Positions 44,254-51,334 of a stretch of DNA of 64,000 nt are shown here, piece by piece. Where the stretch lies: contig CAYUVH010000018.1 of assembly GCA_964448135.1 (NCBI GenBank), forward strand, positions 1-64,000, read 5' to 3'. The notes under the pieces are model-generated. The model did no database searches. It worked only from the letters and a program-made list of their open reading frames with translations, and was not told where the DNA came from. The DNA comes from CAYUVH01 sp964448135 (lineage in GTDB: Bacteria > Verrucomicrobiota > Verrucomicrobiia > Limisphaerales > UBA8199). The translations under genes and the position numbers were made by a program. Each line of letters begins with the position of its first letter. The stretch's first letter is position 1.

Positions 44254-46167
44254 GTGAAGAATTCTCGCACCGCACTCTGTTTCGCCCTCGGGTCCGCGCT
44301 CGTTCTACCGCTTTCGGCGGCGATGACGCCCGAGCAAGTCAAGTCACTTCCCCCCCCTTCCGAAAGACCGGTTGTGTTCGCCCAGGACATCAAACCGATC
44401 TTCGAGGCGAGCTGCATCAAGTGCCACGCCCGCGGCCGCGCCAAAGGTGGCCTGGCCCTCGACACCCGCGAGACCTTGCTCAAAGGCGGCGACTCCGGCC
44501 TGGCGATTGTTCCCGGCAAAAGCGGCGAGAGCCTGCTGATCGAATTGGTCGCCGGCGTGGACCCCGACAACGTAATGCCGAAGAAAGGCACCAAGCTTAC
44601 CGCCGCTCAAATCGGCCTGCTGCGCGCGTGGATTGATCAAGGCACGCCCTGGGACCCGAAGATCACTTTCGCCAAACCCGCCCCGCTGAACCTCACTCCG
44701 CCCGCGCCTGTGGTAAAGGTGGATGAAAAGAGTTCCGTCAATCCGATCGACCAAATCCTCAAGCCCTACTACAAAGCGAACGGCATCAAAGTGGCCAAGG
44801 TGGTGGACGACCGCGTCTTCGCCCGTCGCGTCTGGTTGGACACCATCGGCCTGCTGCCCGAGCCCGCCGAACTCGAAGCCTTCTGCGCGGACAAAAGCCG
44901 CGACAAACGAACGAAACTCGTCGAGCGCCTGCTCGCCGACAGCCCGCGCTACACCGCCAACTGGCTCTCGTTCTGGAACGACCTTCTGCGCAACGATTAT
45001 AAAGGCACCGGCTACATCGATGGCGGCCGCAAGCAAATCACCAAGTGGCTCGTCTCCGCCCTGTCGACCAACATGCCTTACGATCAATTCGTCGCGCAAT
45101 TGATCTCGCCCGACGCCGAGTGCGAAGGGTTCACCAAAGGGATCGTCTGGCGCGGCGTCGTGAATGCCAGCCAGACCCCGCCGCTCCAGGCCGCCCAAAA
45201 TATCTCTCAGGTCTTCATGGGCGTGAACCTCAAGTGCGCCTCCTGCCACGACAGCTTTATCAATGACTGGCGCCTCTCCGATTCCTACGGCCTCGCCAGC
45301 ATCTACAGCGACGCCCCGCTCGAGCAATTCCAGTGCGACAAACCCACCGGCGTCACCGCGTCCGCGCGTTTCATCTATCCCGAACTCGGCGACCTCGATC
45401 CCAAGGCCGACAAACCCGCCCGCCTCAAGCGGCTCGCCGAAATCGTCACCGGCCCGAAGGACGGCCGACTCTCCCGCACCGTCGTGAACCGCTTCTGGGC
45501 GAAGTTCTTCGGCCGCGGCCTCGTCGAACCCGTGGACGACATGGAACAACCCGCCTGGAACCAGGCCCTGCTCGACTGGCTCGCCGCCGACCTGGTCGCG
45601 AATCATTACGATCTCAAGCACACCATGGCGCGCATCATGACCTCGCAGGCCTACCAACTGCCCGCCGTCAATTTTGGCGAAAGCGCCGCGAAGGAATACG
45701 TGTTCCAAGGCCCGGGCATCCGCCGCCTCTCCGCCGAACAATTCCGCGACGCGGTCGGCCAGCTCACCGGCGTTTGGTATCACAAGGCCGCCTACGAGGC
45801 CGTGACCAATAACGTCCGCGCCTGTTACGTCGCCGCCGATCCGCTCGCCGTCGCCCTCGGCCGCCCGAACCGCGAGCAGGTCACCACCACCCGCCCCAGC
45901 GCCGCCACCACTCTCCAGGGCCTCGAAATGACGAACGGCAAAACCCTCGCCGACGTCATGCAAAAGGGCGCCGACAAACTCACCGCGAAATACAAAACCC
46001 CCGACGCCCTCGTCCAACGCGTTTACGCCGAAGCCCTGGGCCGTAACCCCAGCAAAACCGAAAAGCAACTTGCCGTCGCCCTCCTCGGCCAGCCCGTCGC
46101 CAAAGACGGCGTCGCCGACCTCCTTTGGTCCGTCTCCATGCTCCCCGAATTTCAACTGATTTACTGA
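44254..46167 (+). CDS. DUF1549/DUF1553 protein with planctomycete-type cytochrome c domain
   Basis: The 637-residue protein has a signal peptide (LGSALVLPLSAA), a planctomycete-type cytochrome c domain with heme site CIKCH (54-58) and a LDTRETLLKGGDSG block, then DUF1549 (VFARRVWLDTIGLLPEPAEL) and DUF1553 (VNRFWAKFFGRGLVEPVDDM ... MTSQAYQL). It starts at a GTG. Members occur in large families in PVC bacteria, always with a DUF1501 partner; here that gene follows after four bases. A periplasmic redox or polysaccharide role is suspected but unproved. Confidence 0.93.
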   Translation: MKNSRTALCFALGSALVLPLSAAMTPEQVKSLPPPSERPVVFAQDIKPIFEASCIKCHARGRAKGGLALDTRETLLKGGDSGLAIVPGKSGESLLIELVAGVDPDNVMPKKGTKLTAAQIGLLRAWIDQGTPWDPKITFAKPAPLNLTPPAPVVKVDEKSSVNPIDQILKPYYKANGIKVAKVVDDRVFARRVWLDTIGLLPEPAELEAFCADKSRDKRTKLVERLLADSPRYTANWLSFWNDLLRNDYKGTGYIDGGRKQITKWLVSALSTNMPYDQFVAQLISPDAECEGFTKGIVWRGVVNASQTPPLQAAQNISQVFMGVNLKCASCHDSFINDWRLSDSYGLASIYSDAPLEQFQCDKPTGVTASARFIYPELGDLDPKADKPARLKRLAEIVTGPKDGRLSRTVVNRFWAKFFGRGLVEPVDDMEQPAWNQALLDWLAADLVANHYDLKHTMARIMTSQAYQLPAVNFGESAAKEYVFQGPGIRRLSAEQFRDAVGQLTGVWYHKAAYEAVTNNVRACYVAADPLAVALGRPNREQVTTTRPSAATTLQGLEMTNGKTLADVMQKGADKLTAKYKTPDALVQRVYAEALGRNPSKTEKQLAVALLGQPVAKDGVADLLWSVSMLPEFQLIY

Positions 46168-46171
46168 TCCC

Positions 46172-47671
46172 ATGTTCTCCTCCCAAAACTGGTCTCGCCG
46201 CGACTTCCTGAAGTCCGCCAGCGCCGCCACGCTTTCCGCCCTCGCCGCCGGCTTCCCGCGCTCCCTCCTCGCCGCCGACGCGTTCGTGAACCCCAAGCCC
46301 ACCGCCGACTCCGTCATTGTCCTCTGGATGGGCGGCGGCATGGCGCACACCGAGACTTTCGATCCCAAGCGTTACACGCCCTTCGAGAAGGGCATGAAAC
46401 CCGACGCCTTCCTCAGCACTTTCCCGTCCATCAACACCTCGGTGGACAACATCAAGTTTTCCGAAGGCCTCGAGCACCTCGCCGCTGTCATGGACCGCGG
46501 CACGCTCATCCGCACTTACACCGCCGGTGACCTCGGTTTCATCCTGCACTCGCGCCATCAATTCCACTGGCACACCGGCTACGCCCCGCCGCAAACCGTC
46601 GCCGCCCCGCACCTCGGCGCGGTCATCAGCCGCACCCTCGGCCCGCTGAACCCCGTCATGCCGGCGTTCATTAACATCGGCCAGCGCTTCGACGTCGGCG
46701 AGGGCGAGGAACTCAAGGCCTTCACCACCGCCGGCTTTCTCGGCAGCGAATACGGCCCCTTCAACATCCCCTTCCCCGAAGAAGCCGCCGACAGCGTCCG
46801 CCCACCGGGCGGCATGACCCCCGCGCGCTTTGCCAATCGCGAAAAGTTTTACAAACAACTCATCGCGGCCAGCCCTATCAACGAATACGGCAGCGGCTAT
46901 CAGAAAGAGTCGCTCCTCCGCTCCCTCGACAATTCCTATCGCCTCCTCGATTCGCCTGCGGCGAAGGCCTTTGACCTTTCCCTCGAACCCCTCGACCACG
47001 TCCGCAAATACGTCCCCGACTACGAACCCGGCCGCCGCTACAACGCCACGCAGGACCGTTTCGGCGCGAAGTATGAAGACCAGATGGTCGGCCGCTTCGG
47101 CCTCGGCTGCCTCCTCGCCCGCCGCCTCGTCGAAAACGGCGCGCGCTACGTCGAAGTCACCACCGAATACATTCCCTTCCTCAATTGGGATACCCACGAA
47201 AACGGCCACGCCCGCGCCGCCGCGATGAAACGCCAGATTGACGCGCCCATCGCCCAACTCGTCCTCGACCTCGAAGCCCGCGGCCTGCTGAATCGCACGC
47301 TCATCGTCCTCGCCAGCGAATTCAGCCGCGACGCCCTCATCGAAGGCAAGCCCGACAAACGCATCAAAGACCAGGTCGAAGTGCCCGACAAAATCGAGAG
47401 CACGAAACACTACGGCATGCACCGCCACTTCACTGACGCCGGCAGCGTCCTCATGTTCGGCGGCGGCGTGAAGAAAGGCTATCTCCACGGCACCACCGCC
47501 GAAGAGCGCCCCTGCAAGACCCTCGAAAAGCGCGTCGTCATCGAAGACCTCCACGCCTCGATCTACCACGCGATGGGCATCTCCCCGAAACTTTCCTACG
47601 AAACCGAAAAGCGCCCCTTCTACGTCACCCGCGACGGCCTCGGCAAACCCGTGACCGAACTCTTCGGCTGA
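46172..47671 (+). CDS. DUF1501 protein, Tat exported
   Basis: The 499-residue protein begins with a Tat signal (WSRRDFLKSASAA) and continues with the DUF1501 body: IVLWMGGGMAHTETFDPK near the start, TAGDLGFILHSRHQFHWH, LVENGARYVEVTTEY, NWDTHENG and VLASEFSRDA. The fold is related to sulfatases and alkaline phosphatases. It is four bases after the DUF1549 gene and certainly in the same operon. Codon use here is strongly biased to C in third position, unlike the AT-richer patch that begins about 48 kb. Confidence 0.93.
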   Translation: MFSSQNWSRRDFLKSASAATLSALAAGFPRSLLAADAFVNPKPTADSVIVLWMGGGMAHTETFDPKRYTPFEKGMKPDAFLSTFPSINTSVDNIKFSEGLEHLAAVMDRGTLIRTYTAGDLGFILHSRHQFHWHTGYAPPQTVAAPHLGAVISRTLGPLNPVMPAFINIGQRFDVGEGEELKAFTTAGFLGSEYGPFNIPFPEEAADSVRPPGGMTPARFANREKFYKQLIAASPINEYGSGYQKESLLRSLDNSYRLLDSPAAKAFDLSLEPLDHVRKYVPDYEPGRRYNATQDRFGAKYEDQMVGRFGLGCLLARRLVENGARYVEVTTEYIPFLNWDTHENGHARAAAMKRQIDAPIAQLVLDLEARGLLNRTLIVLASEFSRDALIEGKPDKRIKDQVEVPDKIESTKHYGMHRHFTDAGSVLMFGGGVKKGYLHGTTAEERPCKTLEKRVVIEDLHASIYHAMGISPKLSYETEKRPFYVTRDGLGKPVTELFG

Positions 47672-47778
47672 TTTGCGCCTCGCACTAGCAGCGCGCCGGC
47701 GGCGTGGCAGGCAGGTTGCACGTTTTTGACCTTGAGCACGGGTCAAATGGGCGGTGGGGCCCCCTGCGAGAGGTTGTT

Positions 47779-47880
47779 CTTTAAGTGTTTTTAGGTGTTT
47801 TGCTGTGTTCTTTGGTGTTTTTTCGTGTTCTTTGAGCGTTCCTTTGCTGTTCTTTTCGTGTTCTTTGGTGTTCTTTCGGG
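47779..47880. repeat. Degenerate tandem array of AAAGAACAC-type words
   Basis: On the minus strand the run consists of AAAGAACAC, AAAGAACACG, AAAAGAACAGC, CAAAGGAACGC and AAAAACACC words over about 100 bases. It resembles a degenerate minisatellite of 9- to 12-base units. There is no spacer structure as in CRISPR. Confidence 0.65.
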
Positions 47881-47888
47881 AGTGCTGG

Positions 47889-47990
47889 GACCGGCAAGAC
47901 CAGTGGGACCAGTGGATGAAAAGACCATAGTGGCAATAGCGGGCAATAGGTGGCATTAGCTGGCTTTTCGATGGCAATAGCTGGCAAAGC
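47889..47990. repeat. Second low-complexity repeat, GGCAATAG and GACCAGTGG words
   Basis: Words GACCGGCAAGACCAGTGGG and ACCAGTGG are followed by TGGCAATAGC, GGGCAATAGG, TGGCATTAGC and TGGCAATAGC. It follows the AAAGAACAC array without a break. The whole gap 47672-48499 holds repeats and no gene I can support. Confidence 0.55.
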
Positions 47991-48390
47991 CGGGAAATTC
48001 GAAGCTCCAAAATTCCAAGGGGCGAACTGGGCGCAAAGGAGCGCAGCGGGTTCCCGCATAGACTGGACTGGCATGCCCAACATAGATTGTTCCTTGAATT
48101 TCCCTGGTTGCGCCCGCGTAAAGAATCGAATGAGTCCACCGGCGATTCCCGGGCGAGAAATCCCTCCGGAGGTAAGCTGACACGATTTGGGTGGGTGTCA
48201 AGGACCAGGTGCCACAAACTGAGATGCCTGTAGGCTCAGGGATTGGATTAAGATTACAGGCCTTGGAAACGAGCTTTCAATCTCCCTTTGTTGGGTGGGT
48301 GGGGAAGAAAAGTGTAAATAGTGAGAACCGACGCTTGCATGTTTCCTGAACGTGGCTTGGGGGAAACACGATTTCGAATCTCTCGTTTCT

Positions 48391-48482
48391 TTGTCCCAGC
48401 GGGACATCCGAAAATAGCCCAGCGATTCATCGCTGGGTTTATCGATCAATCCGTCATCAACTCCCGGAGGGACGGCAGGACG
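48391..48482. repeat. REP-D element with CCCAGCGA hairpin
   Basis: The element reads TTGTCCCAGCGGGACATCCG, then a perfect 8-base hairpin CCCAGCGA, TTCA, TCGCTGGG at 48418-48437, and a tail CCCGGAGGGACGGCAGGA. I know similar elements as dispersed repeats in PVC genomes. It ends 18 bases from the stop of the ATPase-TOPRIM gene. Confidence 0.6.
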
Positions 48483-48499
48483 CTGCCCGATTCCGACCA

Positions 48500-50482
48500 T
48501 CAGGAGCTTTGAAGACTCTTAAATATCTCGACCAATTCCTGAGGAATGAACTCCGGCAGACGCTCTGACATTATTTCTACTAGGTCGCTGCATTCATTAC
48601 GAGTCACGACAAAGTCCTTTTCGACTGCTGTTCTAAATGCATCTCTCACAATTCCCTCCAAATCGTGTCCACGATGATCCCTTAGCCACAGTGGTACTTT
48701 CACTCTTTTCCCGCAGACATATTCAATCTCGAATGTTCCACGGTTGGTTTTGAGCGGAGCGCAACTCGTCTCGACAACTCCTACCATTTTATCGACAATC
48801 GACTGAAGTTTCGCTTCGTCAGCCTCCCTCAACTCATAATAATTCCCGTCCTTGATCCCTACGTCTAAGACCTTCGTGTGAACTCCCTGATGCATCATCG
48901 CGGCATACAAGACAATTGGGTCCAAAAGATAGTTTTCCAGACTATGACGCCCAATCACCTTGATTCTTTCAGACGCAGTATTGGAGTGATCCCGGTCGAT
49001 AAGACCAAAGATTTGTTTCAGGCCCGCTTCTGGCAACTTCAAAGTCCAGTTCTTGACCTGCTCTCGCCCACCGCCTGTCGAGTCCTGCCGATCGCTTGCC
49101 CGAATGAAAACAAGATTTGGCACCGAACTGAGGTGATCGCGCTCGACAAGCTTCTTGAACAATCTGCTGTAAACAATTTGGTCCTGTTTAGCTTCGGTGA
49201 TTACAAATCTTGAGCTATCCGTGACCGAGATGTAACCACTCGTCAGCGATTGAACGGCATCCTCTTTACTGCATTTCTCCAAGCCACGAGGAGCGCTTCT
49301 CAAGCGATATAGAGAATCTGCCGGCGAAAAGGCCACCGTCGCGGGAGAATGGGTGGTCAGGATCACCTTAATACCTTTTTGTTTCACAATTACATTTTCG
49401 ATCACGCGAATTAAATCCCTCGTCATCGAGGGATGCAACGGCGCGTCTACTTCATCAAGCAAAAGCACGCTCGGATAGTTGATTCTTCCCGGTCTGTTTC
49501 GCGTATTGTAAAGGCACGCAGTGAAAGACATGATAATCTTTTCACCAGAAGAGAGATCTTGGAAAGAGACGCTCGCATTCGAGGTTTTGTTTGTCAGACG
49601 CACTTTAAAGGGCACGTCTGCAGCACCTGTTGGGCGGTTGATACAATAGTTCAGATTAGCCTCAGCCAAAAGCCTGTTGAAAAAATCCCATGGAGGTTCA
49701 CCAAATCGTGCGACAAACTCCCGCTCGCTTAAGGCGGGCCTCTGGTCTCCGTACTCGGAGTTCACAAACTGATTATATTTGCTGTCTTCCCACGCTTTAT
49801 GATAAGCGGCAAATATTTCTGAGAAGTTCTGCTCAAACATTTCAACTCGGCCAAATTCCAATGGCAGCGCTTCCATCAGCTCCTTTTGACCGATGGACGC
49901 CAGAGAGATGCATTTTTGATTGGCGTACTCTTGAATACAATCCGCAATGGAAGAACTTCCTTGGAATGCGTTTGCGAACATTTGTTTCAGCTCCGTAAGA
50001 GCCGATTGAAATTGCGCCCAAGTAGCGGGGGCTCCAGCAGCATTACGTAAATTCTCAAATTCTGGTTGTGTAATCTTTAGAATCGCCTCAAGTTCGAATT
50101 GCTGAAGGAACTCCATTTTATAACCAACAAGCCGACTTAAAAATTGGCTTCTTGCTTGAGAGAATTTACCAGCCAAACGTTGCATTGCTTCTTTTCGGAC
50201 TCTTCCGAGGGCGAGGGGATCAGCTGTATCCTCTGAAACAACTCCGCTCTGCCGGCTGTTGGGTGTTGATGCTTTTTTTGCGGGCACCAGATTTCCCCAA
50301 TCGTATAGCTTGATACCGTCGTTGCTTACGCCTACCACAGCAATAGCTCCGTTCTTTATGGACTCCAACAAATGCGATTTCCCCGAACCATTTATGCCGG
50401 TGATGATTGTGAAATCCGGGAGCGAGATGTCCGAGAGGCTCTGAATCGATCTGTGAGGTCGAACAAACTTGAGCGAGATCAT
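48500..50482 (-). CDS. Fused SMC/OLD-like ATPase and DUF4435-like TOPRIM protein, candidate defence protein
   Basis: The 660-residue protein has an ABC/SMC-type ATPase with Walker A GINGSGKS (29-36), a helical insert (about 85-285), signature LSSGEK (310-315), Walker B LLLDEVDAPLHP (with Asp343 and Glu344) and H-loop THSP (His378). Residues 424-525 look like a TOPRIM domain of the DUF4435 kind: Glu430 in VITEAKQD, the DxD pair in LIDRDH (496-498), then RHSLENYLLDP. OLD and PARIS (AriA plus AriB) defence systems combine the same two activities. The gene is clearly lower in GC than its neighbours (one 60-base line counts 43%), which suggests recent acquisition. No second gene is coupled to it. 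A phage-defence role is inference. Confidence 0.83.
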   Translation of the reverse strand: MISLKFVRPHRSIQSLSDISLPDFTIITGINGSGKSHLLESIKNGAIAVVGVSNDGIKLYDWGNLVPAKKASTPNSRQSGVVSEDTADPLALGRVRKEAMQRLAGKFSQARSQFLSRLVGYKMEFLQQFELEAILKITQPEFENLRNAAGAPATWAQFQSALTELKQMFANAFQGSSSIADCIQEYANQKCISLASIGQKELMEALPLEFGRVEMFEQNFSEIFAAYHKAWEDSKYNQFVNSEYGDQRPALSEREFVARFGEPPWDFFNRLLAEANLNYCINRPTGAADVPFKVRLTNKTSNASVSFQDLSSGEKIIMSFTACLYNTRNRPGRINYPSVLLLDEVDAPLHPSMTRDLIRVIENVIVKQKGIKVILTTHSPATVAFSPADSLYRLRSAPRGLEKCSKEDAVQSLTSGYISVTDSSRFVITEAKQDQIVYSRLFKKLVERDHLSSVPNLVFIRASDRQDSTGGGREQVKNWTLKLPEAGLKQIFGLIDRDHSNTASERIKVIGRHSLENYLLDPIVLYAAMMHQGVHTKVLDVGIKDGNYYELREADEAKLQSIVDKMVGVVETSCAPLKTNRGTFEIEYVCGKRVKVPLWLRDHRGHDLEGIVRDAFRTAVEKDFVVTRNECSDLVEIMSERLPEFIPQELVEIFKSLQSS

Positions 50483-50684
50483 GATTGAATGACTTGTTGA
50501 ACTACCGGCTTTGCCTCTCTATTGGTGTACTACGAAAGCGTCGGCATCTAAAGTGCATTGAAATGTGCCTATTGCCAACCAAAAGCAACTCCGCATGCGT
50601 TCATCCTTGGCTAAATTCAACCTTTTGCGCTGCTGATGTGCTTCAAATCGATTTAGATTCCTCTTCTGCACAGTTCCGCCCCTA

Positions 50685-51119
50685 TCATTTTGGCGCAATC
50701 GGTTCATGCCACCATTTGGCGGGATCATCGGTCACGCCTTCGACCACGGGCGACTTCCGTCCGTTTTGCAGATAGATGCCGTTGCTCAACCAAAAGTTTC
50801 CAACCTGCTTTCCGCTGACAACCACCTGGATTCTTTCACCCAACTCCCGAAAACCGACGCGCGGCATGTAGCAATCCTGGATGCCAAGCGTCGAGGCGCG
50901 CCACTGCCGGTTTGTCCCCGAGCGAACGAAGAGCCCGGTTGAAAATGGTTCACTTCGCAACTCGTTCTTGGACTGCCAAACCTGAAACTCATTCGTGCCG
51001 TACGTCCAGGCGCCCACCTTGATCGTTCGCCCCGCAGGCATCCACGGCTGCAGCTTCCACGCAACCCATATCAGCAAGGCAACGACAAGTATCCCGACAG
51101 CCACGAATACGCCCTTCAT
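50685..51119 (-). CDS. Small membrane-anchored protein of unknown function
   Basis: The 144-residue protein has one N-terminal membrane segment (VFVAVGILVVALLIWVAWKL) and an outward domain of about 115 residues that is rich in Trp and beta-prone, ending WWHEPIAPK. No family is recognised. It lies upstream of the ATPase-TOPRIM gene on the same strand with a 202-base gap (50483-50684) in which I see no gene, so a link between the two is possible but not shown. Confidence 0.6.
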   Translation of the reverse strand: MKGVFVAVGILVVALLIWVAWKLQPWMPAGRTIKVGAWTYGTNEFQVWQSKNELRSEPFSTGLFVRSGTNRQWRASTLGIQDCYMPRVGFRELGERIQVVVSGKQVGNFWLSNGIYLQNGRKSPVVEGVTDDPAKWWHEPIAPK

Positions 51120-51187
51120 GAAAAATGGTTACGTGCGCTGCCGAATACGCTCAACTTGTAACCTGCAACTTTCAACGCTTTCCCACC

Positions 51188-51334
51188 TTACTGCACCCCC
51201 ACCCGATAGAAAAACGCCCCATCCGCCACCGCATTCGTATCCGTCCACGTTGAGCTTGTCCCACCCGCAACTAAATTACTCCCCACCGTGGCAAACGCCC
51301 CCGGCGCCAGCGAACCCACGCTACGCTGCACGTA
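51188..51334 (-). pseudogene. Detached C-terminal module of the beta-helix gene
   Basis: Directly after the TAA at 51335-51337, in the same frame, 48 more codons run to a TAA at 51188-51190. They encode YVQRSVGSLAPG to FFYRVGVQ, exactly the expected remainder of the C-terminal module that other secreted proteins of the window carry. Restoring a Tyr codon (TAT or TAC) at the stop would give a single protein of 878 residues. Either a recent nonsense mutation or a sequencing error separates it. Confidence 0.75.

Noticed and set aside
44344..46368. 674-codon open frame on the minus strand opposite the DUF1549 gene
   Set aside because: It is antisense to a clear gene with heme, DUF1549 and DUF1553 motifs; the Gly/Ala/Glu/Arg-rich translation is the usual shadow of a GC-rich gene with strong third-position bias.
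47779..47990. Possible CRISPR array
   Set aside because: Units are short, degenerate and without unique spacers, and no cas genes occur in the window.
45980..48217. 745-codon open frame on the minus strand across the DUF1501 gene and the repeats
   Set aside because: Antisense to DUF1501; its start falls in low-complexity repeats and no motif is present.
48198..48500. 100-codon minus-strand frame between the repeats and the ATPase-TOPRIM gene
   Set aside because: It runs through the REP-D element and has no motif or protein-like composition.
50485..50775. Plus-strand and minus-strand frames of about 70-96 codons upstream of the ATPase-TOPRIM gene, as a possible second defence component
   Set aside because: No motifs, no ribosome binding site, and partial overlap with the small membrane protein gene; I could not support a partner gene.
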